A stretch of 64,000 bases of DNA from Tepidiforma thermophila (GTDB taxonomy: Bacteria; Chloroflexota; Dehalococcoidia; Tepidiformales; Tepidiformaceae). Location of the stretch: positions 2,046,001-2,110,000 of the forward strand of contig NZ_PDJQ01000001.1 of assembly GCF_002563855.1 (NCBI RefSeq), given 5' to 3'. Of this stretch, positions 1 to 7,685 are shown piece after piece (the stretch's first letter is position 1; each line of letters starts with the position of its first letter). The translations under genes and the position numbers were made by a program. Under the pieces are notes generated by a model. That model was not told where the DNA came from, searched no databases, and saw nothing but the letters and a program-made list of their open reading frames with translations.

Positions 1-509
1 TCCGGCCGGAGGTCGAAGGCGACGCCCCCGATGCGCATGTAGTTGCAGGTCAGGCGTGCGCCAGAGGTGACCTCGAAGATATCGAGGATCTTTTCGCGCT
101 CGCGAAAGGCCCACATCACGGGCGTCTGCCAGGCTCCGGTGTCGTTGGCGAACGCGCCGACGGCCATGCAGTGGCTGGCAAGGCGCTGGAGTTCAGCCAT
201 GATGACCCGAATGGCATTTCCCCTGGGGGGAACTTCGATGCCGGCCAGCTTTTCGACCGCCAGGCAATAGCCGAGGTTGTTCGACATGCTGCTCAGGTAG
301 TCGGTGCGGTCGGTGAAGGGGATGTTCTGGGTGTAGGTGCGCTCCTCGGCGAGCTTCTCCATCGACCGGTGGAGGTAACCCATCACCATCTCGGCATCGA
401 TGACCTTTTCGCCATCGACGGTTGCCTTGATGCGGAACACCCCGTGGGTGGACGGGTGCTGAGGACCGATGTTGATGACAAACGGTTCGCTTTTGATGAT
501 GCCGGTCAT
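1..509 (-). CDS. nuoD: NADH-quinone oxidoreductase subunit D (N-terminal part, runs off the window)
   Basis: The 169 visible residues are the N-terminal part of the 49-kDa hydrogenase-like subunit of respiratory complex I, which helps form the quinone site in the peripheral arm. The family signature [12 protein letters not shown] lies at about residues 15-26, followed by [16 protein letters not shown] and the DRTDYLSSM segment. The ATG start overlaps the nuoC stop codon in an ATGA arrangement, indicating translational coupling. The C-terminal two thirds lie beyond position 1. Identity is secure from the motifs and the nuoA-C-D context. Confidence 0.95.
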   Translation of the reverse strand, partial: MTGIIKSEPFVINIGPQHPSTHGVFRIKATVDGEKVIDAEMVMGYLHRSMEKLAEERTYTQNIPFTDRTDYLSSMSNNLGYCLAVEKLAGIEVPPRGNAIRVIMAELQRLASHCMAVGAFANDTGAWQTPVMWAFREREKILDIFEVTSGARLTCNYMRIGGVAFDLRP

Positions 510-1030
510 TCGATCACCTTCACGGGCGGTTCCTGCCGCCGGGCGACGCCGGCAAATTCACCAAGTCCGGGCTGAAGCCCTCCGGGCATCGAGAGGAAGT
601 CCTTGCGCAGCGGCCAGCCCGGGTAGCCTTCCCAGAGGAGAATGCGGTAGAGGTTGGGATGCCCGGTAAACCGGATGCCGAGCAGGTCGTAGGCCTCGCA
701 TTCCTGCATCCAGGCGCCGTGGAAGACCGGAGTGACGCTCGGCACTTCAGGGTTCTCGCGGCCCCAGGCCTCGACTTTGAAGAGCGCGATGTGGTTCTTC
801 TCGAACGACTGGATGTGATAGACCACCTCAAAGTGGTCCCAGTAGTCCACGCCGCAGAGGTTTGTCAGGTGAACCAGGTTCGCGCCGGGGTCGTCGCGGA
901 GGGCACGGAACGTGTCAACCAGCCGTTCGGGTTTGAGGTAACAGGCCGTCGCGGTGGTGCGGTCAACCGAACCGGGAACGAGCGCTTCGGCGAGGGCTGC
1001 GGCTTCGGGACCGGTGAGTTCGCGGGTCAC
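506..1030 (-). CDS. nuoC: NADH-quinone oxidoreductase subunit C
   Basis: This 174-residue protein is the 30-kDa subunit of complex I, part of the peripheral arm beside NuoD. The diagnostic stretch with [20 protein letters not shown] followed by [11 protein letters not shown] lies in the C-terminal half. I chose the GTG at 1030, which overlaps the nuoA stop codon as GTGA; an upstream in-frame extension only reads nuoA out of frame. Normally nuoB lies between nuoA and nuoC, but here nuoA and nuoC overlap directly, so nuoB must be elsewhere or absent. Confidence 0.93.
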   Translation of the reverse strand: MTRELTGPEAAALAEALVPGSVDRTTATACYLKPERLVDTFRALRDDPGANLVHLTNLCGVDYWDHFEVVYHIQSFEKNHIALFKVEAWGRENPEVPSVTPVFHGAWMQECEAYDLLGIRFTGHPNLYRILLWEGYPGWPLRKDFLSMPGGLQPGLGEFAGVARRQEPPVKVIE

Positions 1031-1404
1031 AGGCGCCACTCCAGGGCTCGTTTTCGCCAGGCGTAGATGCCGCCGATGATGAAGGTTGCAATGAAGAGCA
1101 GGCCCTTCCCGTACCCCACCCAGCCGACGGCGTCGAACACGAGGGCCCAAGGGAAGAGGAAGATGATTTCGACGTCGAGCAGCACGAACAGCAGGGCGAT
1201 GTAGTAGTAGCGGAAGTTGAACTGGACGAGGCTGGGGCCCTCGGTCCTCAGCCCGCATTCGTAGATGTCATCGCGGACCAGGTCGGGCCGCGACTTCGGC
1301 CGGATGCGGACGAACTGGAGCGCCCACGAGGTAACGACCGCGCCGAGCGGGAAGATCAGCGCGATGATGACGAGGATGCCGATGTGACCGTATTCGTACA
1401 GCAC
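1027..1404 (-). CDS. nuoA: NADH-quinone oxidoreductase subunit A
   Basis: This 125-residue membrane protein is the small NuoA subunit of the complex I membrane arm. It has three hydrophobic helices (about residues 5-28, 65-88 and 98-118) and the conserved loop segment DDIYECGLRTEGPS between helices one and two, which forms part of the quinone-site loop in the family. The start is GTG. It is the first gene of the nuoA-nuoC-nuoD run, with a promoter-like sequence about 45 bp upstream. The terminal bases overlap nuoC. Confidence 0.92.
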   Translation of the reverse strand: MLYEYGHIGILVIIALIFPLGAVVTSWALQFVRIRPKSRPDLVRDDIYECGLRTEGPSLVQFNFRYYYIALLFVLLDVEIIFLFPWALVFDAVGWVGYGKGLLFIATFIIGGIYAWRKRALEWRL

Positions 1405-1446
1405 GCGGGGGCCGTTTGTGAAATTCGTCCCTAAGGACCGGCGCTG

Positions 1447-1475
1447 ACTATAGCACGGGCTCGGTTGGCGGACAA
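1447..1475 (-). promoter_or_regulatory. Candidate sigma70-type promoter for nuoA-C-D
   Basis: On the minus strand a TTGTCC element (1475-1470) is followed after 17 bp by TATAGT (1452-1447). These match the -35 and -10 consensus at 4 and 5 of 6 positions. Transcription would begin near 1440, leaving a leader of roughly 35 nt before the nuoA GTG. It is seen in sequence only. Confidence 0.5.
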
Positions 1476-1485
1476 AGCCGCCCGC

Positions 1486-2262
1486 CTACCGGCGGAGGCG
1501 CACGATGGGGCCTTCGGCGTACAGCTGGCCGACGGGTATGCCGAGACGCTGGTGGACACTGAGCGGAATGCCGATGTCGGCGAGGTAGAGTTCACCGACC
1601 ATCCCGCGCGCCTGGGACTCGAGGCAGCCGCGCTTTGGCAGGTCGAGCATAAGGGTGGTGACCGCACGGATGGCGGGCGTGCTGACCTCCCCGGTGGTGG
1701 CGTTGACGCCGGTCGGCACATCGAGCGCGAGGATTGGCCGCCGGGATTCGATAGCGAGGCGGGTGACTGCCGCGGCGACACCGACCGGCGGGCCTTCGAG
1801 CCCATACCCCACGAGCGCGTCGATAACAAGATCAGCGCTGGCGAGGTGCTCCTCGAGCGTCACCTCGCTGGCCTCGAGGTCAGCCGGCTGGAGGAGCCCG
1901 CTCTGGCGGAGGATGTGCATCTGGCGGCGGGCCGTGAACGAGACCTCTTCCTCGACTCCGCTGATGACCGGTTCGACGCGGCAGCCCCAGTTGGCGAGAT
2001 GGCGCATTGCCGCCAGGCCGGCGGCGCCTTTATTGCCGCCGCCGGCAAGCACGACCACGCGCTGGCCCCGGCCGCGGCCGCCCAGCATCGCGAACGCGAG
2101 GAGCGCGGCGCTCCTGCCGGCGTTCTCGGTGAGCTGGAGGATATCGAGACCGAATTCTTCCTGGGCGAGGCGCTGGACCTCGCGCATTTGTGCGGCCGTC
2201 ACGCTGCAGACATCGGCGCAGCGCCGCTGGGGGAAGCCGGGCGGGTCGGGCTTGACGGGCAT
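1486..2262 (-). CDS. YjeF_N-domain protein, NAD(P)H-hydrate epimerase-like
   Basis: This 258-residue Rossmann-type protein matches the YjeF N-terminal domain, which epimerises damaged NAD(P)HX. Family landmarks are ENAGRSAALLA, VVVLAGGGNKGAAGLAAMRHL, LVIDALVGYG and LALDVPTGVNATTG. The usual GNNGGDG loop reads GNKGAAG, so the conserved aspartate is missing and true epimerase activity is uncertain. No dehydratase (YjeF_C) domain is fused. The ATG at 2262 was chosen because upstream sequence in frame is low-complexity and not conserved-looking. It precedes the nuo genes on the same strand but has no other clear link to them. Confidence 0.7.
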   Translation of the reverse strand: MPVKPDPPGFPQRRCADVCSVTAAQMREVQRLAQEEFGLDILQLTENAGRSAALLAFAMLGGRGRGQRVVVLAGGGNKGAAGLAAMRHLANWGCRVEPVISGVEEEVSFTARRQMHILRQSGLLQPADLEASEVTLEEHLASADLVIDALVGYGLEGPPVGVAAAVTRLAIESRRPILALDVPTGVNATTGEVSTPAIRAVTTLMLDLPKRGCLESQARGMVGELYLADIGIPLSVHQRLGIPVGQLYAEGPIVRLRR

Positions 2263-2326
2263 GCGGTCCTCACGAGCCCACCTCGGGCTCCGGGCTCTGG
2301 AGTCTACGGAATCGCCGGGGGCAGCG

Positions 2327-2707
2327 TCATGCCCCGGAAGGCCGAGACGGGTACGAAGCAGTGACACGGGCGCTGATGCCTCCGCGTGTGTTGAACTCTC
2401 CGGTGACTGTCGCCGAGCGCGGCTGCACCGCAGCGACGATGTCCTCGAGGATGGTGTTCACGACGTCTTCGTAGAAGATGCCCCGGTTGCGGAACGCGTG
2501 CAGGTAGAACTTGAAGCTGCGGAGTTCGATGCACTTGCGGTCCGGGACGTATGTGACCCGGATGGTGCCGAAATCGGGCTGTCCCGTCATGGGGCATACG
2601 CTGGTGAACTCAGGCGCGATGAATTCGATGACGTAGTCGCGCCCGGGGAACTGGTTGTCGAAGGCGTCGATGGTGCCGTCGGTGCGGAAGGTGTTCTTCG
2701 GGTTCAC
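2327..2707 (-). CDS. queF: NADPH-dependent 7-cyano-7-deazaguanine reductase (short, type I)
   Basis: QueF reduces preQ0 to preQ1 in queuosine tRNA modification. The 126-residue length fits the unimodular type I form. The catalytic cysteine sits in FTSVCPMTGQPDFG (about residues 34-47), and the family motif ELRSFKFYLHAFRNRGIFYE follows, containing the substrate-binding residues. The start is GTG at 2707, preceded by GAGGAA three bases upstream. No other que genes are in view, so it appears to act as a stand-alone gene in an otherwise unrelated neighbourhood. Confidence 0.93.
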   Translation of the reverse strand: MNPKNTFRTDGTIDAFDNQFPGRDYVIEFIAPEFTSVCPMTGQPDFGTIRVTYVPDRKCIELRSFKFYLHAFRNRGIFYEDVVNTILEDIVAAVQPRSATVTGEFNTRGGISARVTASYPSRPSGA

Positions 2708-2754
2708 GGATTCCTCACGGAGCAGGTTCGGACGGCGGCGCGCCGCGCGCAAGC

Positions 2755-3924
2755 CTAGCCTCGCGGGAGCCCAAGGCCCCGGGTGGCGATGATGTTCCGG
2801 TTCACCTCGCTGGTGCCGCCCGCGATGGTGTAACTCGGAGCGGCGAGGGCCCACCGCTCGATGCGGCCCCGCAGCGGAGCCCAGCGGGAGCCGGGCTCGA
2901 GCTGGCCGGGCAGGCCGAGGAGGCGGAGCCCCGTGATTCCCATCTGCCGCTGCAGTTCGGTCCCGAAGATTTTGGAGACCGACGCTTCGGCGTTGGGAAT
3001 CTTGCCTTCGCTTTGCATCTGGGCGACGCGGTAGCAGAGCCAGCGCCCGATTTCGAACTCGAGGTACCGTTCGGCCAGCTCGTGGCGGATGACGTCGGTG
3101 CGGAGGTGCGGGTGTTCGCGAACGTAGTCGATGAGGGCGTAGAGCGTGCTCCGGGTCATGACGACGCGGTTGATGCTCGAGCGCTCCTGGTCGAGCGTCG
3201 TGGTCGCGATGTACCAGCCGCGGTTCTCCTCGCCGACGAGGCAATCGGCAGGGACGCGGACGTCATCGAAAAACACCTCGCAGAAGTGGCGGCTGCCCAT
3301 GAGGTTGACAAGCGGCCGAACCGTGATGCCCGGAAGGCGCATGTCCACCATGAAGTAGCTGATGCCGCGGTGCTTGGGCGCCTCAGGGTCGGTGCGGGCG
3401 AGGAGGATGCCCCAGTCTGCCTCCTGGGCGCCGCTGGTCCAGATCTTCTGGCCGTTGATGACGTAGACGTCGCCGTCGCGCACGGCGCGGGTCTGGAGGC
3501 TGGCAAGGTCTGAGCCGGCGCCGGGTTCGGAGAAGAGCTGGCACCAGTGGTCATCGGCAGACCGGATGCGGGGCAGCCAGCGCTGCTGCTGCTCGGGGGT
3601 GCCGTGCATCATGAGCGCCGGCCCGGCGAGCCACACGCCCTGGTCGTAGGCGCCGGGCGCGCCGGCTGCGCTCATCTCCTCCATGTAGACCGTCTGAGTC
3701 ATGTAGGTGGCGCCGGCACCGCCGAACTCTTTCGGCCAGCCCATGGTGAGCCAGCCGCGGGCAGCGAGCTTCTTCCGGAACTGGCGCGTGAACTCCTTCT
3801 CTTCCGGGGTCATCTCCTCCCGGTCGTTCCGCATGTCCCACGTCTCGCGGGGCAGCTCGGCGTCGAGGAAGGCGCGCACCTCAGCGCGGAAGGCGGCGTG
3901 TTCGGGGGAGTCGCGAAAGAGCAT
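2755..3924 (-). CDS. Acyl-CoA dehydrogenase family protein
   Basis: This 389-residue flavoprotein has the complete acyl-CoA dehydrogenase fold: an N-terminal helical domain, the central motif WCQLFSEPGAGSDLASLQTRA (about residues 125-145), the KIWTSGAQEADWGI strand region, and a C-terminal helical domain ending with YTIAGGTSEVNRNIIATRGLG. The family oxidises acyl-CoA thioesters at the alpha-beta bond using FAD. Exact chain length or substrate cannot be read from sequence. It is divergent from an enoyl-CoA hydratase, which could use its product. A TATACT -10-like element lies at 3963-3958 upstream. Confidence 0.9.
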   Translation of the reverse strand: MLFRDSPEHAAFRAEVRAFLDAELPRETWDMRNDREEMTPEEKEFTRQFRKKLAARGWLTMGWPKEFGGAGATYMTQTVYMEEMSAAGAPGAYDQGVWLAGPALMMHGTPEQQQRWLPRIRSADDHWCQLFSEPGAGSDLASLQTRAVRDGDVYVINGQKIWTSGAQEADWGILLARTDPEAPKHRGISYFMVDMRLPGITVRPLVNLMGSRHFCEVFFDDVRVPADCLVGEENRGWYIATTTLDQERSSINRVVMTRSTLYALIDYVREHPHLRTDVIRHELAERYLEFEIGRWLCYRVAQMQSEGKIPNAEASVSKIFGTELQRQMGITGLRLLGLPGQLEPGSRWAPLRGRIERWALAAPSYTIAGGTSEVNRNIIATRGLGLPRG

Positions 3925-4047
3925 CCGGCGTCGTCCAGGCTGTCGGGTTGTGCCCGGAGTATAGCCCGGGCCCTGCGGCGACGCAGTGGGCGCGCCCGGC
4001 CCGGTAGCGTACGCTTCGTGACACTGCTGGACGCGAAGGACCAAGCC

Positions 4048-4845
4048 ATGCACTTCCGCGATATTCTCTACTCGGTTCACGACGGCATCGCCCGCATCAC
4101 GCTGAACAAGCCCGAGAAGCTCAACGCCCTCTCCTGGGGTTCCTGGGCGGAGATCGAGAATGCGCTGGTCATGGCCGAAGCGGACGACGCCGTGAAGGTG
4201 GTCGTCTTCACCGGCGCGGGCCGGGGGTTCTGCGCCGGGACCGACCTGACGACGACGACGCGGGAAGAGGATTGGCCCGAGCGGCCGTTTACCGGCCGGG
4301 CCGGCATGATGCGCTCGCGCTACCTGGCCACGGCCCAGGTTTACCACTGCCGGAAACCGACGATAGCCGCAGTTAACGGACCGTGTGTCGGCGCCGGGTT
4401 CTCCCTGGCCATGGCCTGCGACATTCGCATCGCGGCGGAGTCGGCACGCTTTTCGGCGATTTTCGTCAAGCGCGCCATCGTGGCGGATACCGGGGCAACC
4501 TGGCTGCTCCCGCGGCTGGTCGGGACAGAGTGGGCCTACCGGCTGCTGTATACCGGCGAGCTGATTGACGCACAGAAGGCGCGGGAGATTGGACTCGTGA
4601 GCGAGGTTGTGCCGGACGGGGAGCTGCCGAATGCGGTGAATGCCCTCGCCGGGTCGATTGCGCGCGGGCCGAGCGTGGCCATCGAACTCATGAAGCGGCT
4701 CGTGCAGGAGGGGCAAACACGCGGCCTGGACGAGCAGATTGAGCTGGAGCAGTTTTTGCAGCAGATCACCCACCAGACCGAGGACGCCGAGGAGGGGCGC
4801 CGGTCATTCCTCGAGAGACGTGAACCGGTGTTCAAAGGCCGCTGA
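4048..4845 (+). CDS. Enoyl-CoA hydratase/isomerase family protein
   Basis: This 265-residue crotonase-superfamily protein starts with MHFRDILYSVHDGIARITLNKPEKLNAL and carries the oxyanion-hole segments GAGRGFCAGTDL and AVNGPCVGAGFSLAMACDIRIA. The catalytic-glutamate region reads FVKRAIVADTGATWLLPRLVG, resembling the variants with PDxGxT rather than canonical hydratases, so the exact reaction (hydratase, isomerase or other) is open. It is transcribed divergently from the acyl-CoA dehydrogenase and probably acts in CoA-thioester catabolism in the cytoplasm. Confidence 0.88.
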   Translation: MHFRDILYSVHDGIARITLNKPEKLNALSWGSWAEIENALVMAEADDAVKVVVFTGAGRGFCAGTDLTTTTREEDWPERPFTGRAGMMRSRYLATAQVYHCRKPTIAAVNGPCVGAGFSLAMACDIRIAAESARFSAIFVKRAIVADTGATWLLPRLVGTEWAYRLLYTGELIDAQKAREIGLVSEVVPDGELPNAVNALAGSIARGPSVAIELMKRLVQEGQTRGLDEQIELEQFLQQITHQTEDAEEGRRSFLERREPVFKGR

Positions 4846-4924
4846 CGGGGTGAGTTCGAACCTGTCACCGCTCCGGTCCCCGGTCGTCACCGATGACCGG
4901 GCAATATGATGCGAAACTCGGCCT

Positions 4925-5104
4925 ATGAATCTTCTTTCAGCGCTTGCGCCAACGTCGGTGCCGACTGACCCGGTCGAGGGAATCACCGGTCGCGTCGCAT
5001 TCAGCGCCGCTGTGAAAGCCGTCCGGGCCGCGGCCGAAGCCCAGGCCGAGCTGGTGCGCCTCCTGGACCCTAACGTCGGGAAGCACCTCGACCGTTCGGC
5101 CTGA
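4925..5104 (+). CDS. Small hypothetical protein, weakly YjfB-like
   Basis: This 59-codon ORF starts at an ATG and has a hydrophobic-helical middle (VAFSAAVKAVRAAAEAQAEL) and the C-terminal pattern LLDPNVGKHLDRSA. The helix followed by a G-x-x-L-D ending resembles small YjfB-type putative motility proteins, but the similarity is from memory and weak. No Shine-Dalgarno precedes the ATG. A TATGAT element at 4905-4910 lies only 14 bp upstream of the start codon, so the message may be nearly leaderless. It sits in the gap between the hydratase and the fumarase genes. Confidence 0.45.
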   Translation: MNLLSALAPTSVPTDPVEGITGRVAFSAAVKAVRAAAEAQAELVRLLDPNVGKHLDRSA

Positions 5105-5158
5105 GGAACGAGCGGGGTTCGGCTGGTACGCTCTGTGCATCACCACCATGGGATGCGC

Positions 5159-6004
5159 ATGCGAGAGGTTCCGGCTGAGCTGATTACCGAGACGGTGGCG
5201 CGCCTCGCCATCGAAGCCACCCACTTCCTGCCCGAGGACGTCGAAGGCGCCATTCGGGCGGCGCGGCAGACCGAGCGATCGCCGCTGGCGGTCCAGATCA
5301 TCGACGAAATCCTGGAAAACGCGCAGATCGCACGGGAGCGGATGCTCCCACTCTGCCAGGACACCGGCACGGCAGTCGTCCTCCTCGAGATCGGGCAGGA
5401 CGTCCACATCACCGGCGGCTACATCATCGACGCGGTCAACGAAGGTATCCGGCGCGGGTACAGCGAGGGCTACCTGCGCAAGTCGATCGCGGCGCGGCCG
5501 TTCAGTGCCCGGACCAACACCGGCGACAACACGCCGGGGGTCATCCACACCGAAATCGTCCCGGGCGACCGGGTGAAGGTTATGTTCATGCCGAAGGGCG
5601 GCGGCTGCGAAAACATGTCCCGCTACCAGAACTTCCTCCCGGGCATGGGCAAGCAGGCGATTATCGATTTCGTTTGCGAGACGGTCGACATTTCCGGCGG
5701 CAACCCATGCCCGCCGCTGGTCATCGGGGTCGGCGTCGGCGGAACGGCCGAGAAGGCGATGATGATGGCGAAGCACGCGCTCTTCCGGAAGATCGGCGAA
5801 CGCAACCCGGACCCCGAGGTCGCCGAGCTTGAGCAGGAGCTGCTCCAGGCGGTCAACGAACTGGGCGTCGGGCCGCAGGCGGTCGGCGGAACGACGACGG
5901 CGCTGGATGTCTTTGTCGAGACCTACCCCACGCACATCACCGCCCTGCCGGTCGCGGTGAACATCCAGTGCCACAGCGCGCGGACGAAGCAGGCGGTCAT
6001 CTGA
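5159..6004 (+). CDS. Fumarate hydratase class I, alpha (N-terminal catalytic) subunit
   Basis: This is the iron-sulfur-dependent fumarase/tartrate dehydratase alpha subunit, which interconverts fumarate and malate in the TCA cycle. Three conserved cysteine regions ligating the 4Fe-4S cluster are visible: MLPLCQDTGTA, MPKGGGCENMS and NPCPPLVIGVGVGGT, and it ends with NIQCHSARTK. I prefer the ATG at 5159 (MREVPAEL), the usual family start; an upstream GTG at 5135 and an ATG at 5153 are in frame. The beta subunit is encoded at 7089-7682 after two acetyltransferase genes, an unusual split. Confidence 0.93.
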   Translation: MREVPAELITETVARLAIEATHFLPEDVEGAIRAARQTERSPLAVQIIDEILENAQIARERMLPLCQDTGTAVVLLEIGQDVHITGGYIIDAVNEGIRRGYSEGYLRKSIAARPFSARTNTGDNTPGVIHTEIVPGDRVKVMFMPKGGGCENMSRYQNFLPGMGKQAIIDFVCETVDISGGNPCPPLVIGVGVGGTAEKAMMMAKHALFRKIGERNPDPEVAELEQELLQAVNELGVGPQAVGGTTTALDVFVETYPTHITALPVAVNIQCHSARTKQAVI

Positions 6005-6005
6005 G

Positions 6006-6572
6006 ATGGCAGTGCCGGGTACGTTCCGGCTGATTCCCGCCGGGGAGATCGACGCCGAGGCCGTGGCCGGGCTGGTGAACCGGGCGTATGCGCGCTACCG
6101 CCACCTCTTCGCGGGCCAGCGGACGACGCCTGAGGAGCTGCTCCTGGAGGCGGGCCCTGATGCGCGCTTCATCATCGTGGAAGAGCACGGGCGGCTCATC
6201 GGCAGCGCGCTCATCGCCCCGGCCGAGCGGTTCATTGAACCGGATATGCTCGGCCCTTCGGGCACGCCCCGCCCGGAACCGTCCGGCGTGCCGGAGGGGC
6301 ACCCGTGGGCCGGGGCGCTCTACTTCGGGATGGCTGCCGTCGCGGACGACCGGGTCAACCAGGGCATCGGGCGGGCGATGGTGGCGCTGGCGGAGGAAAT
6401 AGCGCGGGCAGAGGGCCATCCCGCAGTCGGCCTGGGGACGGTCCGGGAGTTCGGGCTGGTGCCGTACTACGAGCGGCTCGGCTACCGGGTCATCCACGAG
6501 GCCGAACACCCGGCGGGGCACTGGGCTTTCCTGGTCCCTCACCGCTATTGCGAACTGGTGAAGCCGGTATGA
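6006..6572 (+). CDS. GNAT family N-acetyltransferase (first of a tandem pair)
   Basis: This 188-residue protein has the GNAT fold. The acetyl-CoA pyrophosphate-binding loop is VNQGIGRAMVALAEE (about residues 117-131), preceded by the strand LYFGMAAVADD, and followed by the C-terminal FGLVPYYERLGYRVI segment. The substrate cannot be inferred. It starts 2 bp after the stop of the fumarase alpha gene and overlaps the next acetyltransferase by 4 bp, so it is translated within the fumarase transcript. An insert of about 25 residues (about residues 79-104) separates the central strands. Confidence 0.85.
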   Translation: MAVPGTFRLIPAGEIDAEAVAGLVNRAYARYRHLFAGQRTTPEELLLEAGPDARFIIVEEHGRLIGSALIAPAERFIEPDMLGPSGTPRPEPSGVPEGHPWAGALYFGMAAVADDRVNQGIGRAMVALAEEIARAEGHPAVGLGTVREFGLVPYYERLGYRVIHEAEHPAGHWAFLVPHRYCELVKPV

Positions 6573-7096
6573 ACGAGACCGGCGATGTCTCGGGTGTGTC
6601 CATCGAGGAGGCCGCCCTCTGCGACGCCGTCGCGCTGGTACGGCTCATCAACCTCGCCTACCGCGTGGAGGACTTCTTCAAGGCGGTTGACCGCACCAGC
6701 CTCGCCGAGGTCCGCGCCTGCTTCGAGCGCGAGCAGTTCCTGGTCGCCCGGGACAGCGAGGATGAGCTGCTGGGCTGCATCCGGTTCAGCGCTGCGCCGC
6801 CCGAGGGGCATTTCGGGATGCTGGCCGTGCACCCCGATGCCCAGGGCCGAGGCATCGCCCGGCGCCTTATCGAATCGGTTGAGGCGCGGTGCTGCCAGGC
6901 CGGCTGCAGATCGCTCACGCTCGAAGTGGCCAGTCCCCGGACCGAGTTGCTGCCCCTGTACCAGCGATTCGGCTTCCGGGTCGCCGGCACCAGACCCTGG
7001 CCGGATCACGCCCTGCACGAGCTCAAGCAGCCGGCGCACTTCATCGTTATGTCGAAGTCTCTCACACAACCACCCGCGGAGGGAACCCATGGCTGA
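6569..7096 (+). CDS. GNAT family N-acetyltransferase (second of a tandem pair)
   Basis: This 175-residue GNAT protein contains FGMLAVHPDAQGRGIARRLIESVE (the acetyl-CoA loop is Q/R-G-x-G-x-A at about residues 93-98) and LLPLYQRFGFRVAGTRPWP. Its ATG overlaps the first acetyltransferase stop as ATGA, and its 3' end overlaps the fumarase beta start by 8 bp. The two acetyltransferases are only distantly alike, so a recent duplication is not evident. The substrate is unknown; position suggests co-expression with fumarase rather than a proven functional link. Confidence 0.85.
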   Translation: MNETGDVSGVSIEEAALCDAVALVRLINLAYRVEDFFKAVDRTSLAEVRACFEREQFLVARDSEDELLGCIRFSAAPPEGHFGMLAVHPDAQGRGIARRLIESVEARCCQAGCRSLTLEVASPRTELLPLYQRFGFRVAGTRPWPDHALHELKQPAHFIVMSKSLTQPPAEGTHG

Positions 7097-7682
7097 CTCA
7101 GTTAGGCTGACCACCCCGCTGACCGACGACGTCATCGAGGGGCTGACCATCGGGACGCACGTCACGTTCACGGGCGTCATCTACACGGCGCGCGATGCCG
7201 CGCACAAGCGGATGATCGAGCTGATGAAGCGCGGCGAGCCGCTGCCCATCGACCTCCGCGGACAGGTTATCTACTACGTGGGGCCAACACCGCCGCGTCC
7301 CGGGGCGGTCATCGGGTCTGCCGGTCCGACCACGGCGATGCGGCTCGACCCCTACACCATCCCGATGCTCGAAGCGGGCCTCAAGGGCATCATCGGCAAG
7401 GGCGGGCGCGGGCCGGCAGTCCGGGAGGCGATCCGCCAGCACCACGCGGTGTACTGCATCGCCGTGGGCGGCACCGGGGCGCTGCTCAACCGCCACATCA
7501 AATCGGCCGAGGTCGTGGCGTTCGAGGACCTCGGCACCGAGGCTATCCGCCGGCTGGTCGTCGAGGATTTCCCGGCGATCGTGGTGAACGACTGCCACGG
7601 CGGCGACCTGCTCGAGGAGGGGAAGCGGCAGTACCGTACGAGTCCGCGGCCAATCCCGGCGGTGCAGGCACTCGGCGGCTGA
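7089..7682 (+). CDS. Fumarate hydratase class I, beta (C-terminal) subunit
   Basis: This 197-residue protein is the beta partner of the iron-sulfur fumarase/tartrate dehydratase. It shows the family pattern VTFTGVIYTARDAAHKRM, YYVGPTPPRPGAVIGSAGPTTAMRLD and GKGGRGPAVREAI, the last being part of the active site. The ATG lies 8 bp inside the preceding acetyltransferase gene. Together with the gene at 5159-6004 it should form the alpha2beta2 enzyme. It is followed convergently by mutL with a 3-bp gap. Confidence 0.92.
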   Translation: MADSVRLTTPLTDDVIEGLTIGTHVTFTGVIYTARDAAHKRMIELMKRGEPLPIDLRGQVIYYVGPTPPRPGAVIGSAGPTTAMRLDPYTIPMLEAGLKGIIGKGGRGPAVREAIRQHHAVYCIAVGGTGALLNRHIKSAEVVAFEDLGTEAIRRLVVEDFPAIVVNDCHGGDLLEEGKRQYRTSPRPIPAVQALGG

Positions 7683-7685
7683 GCC

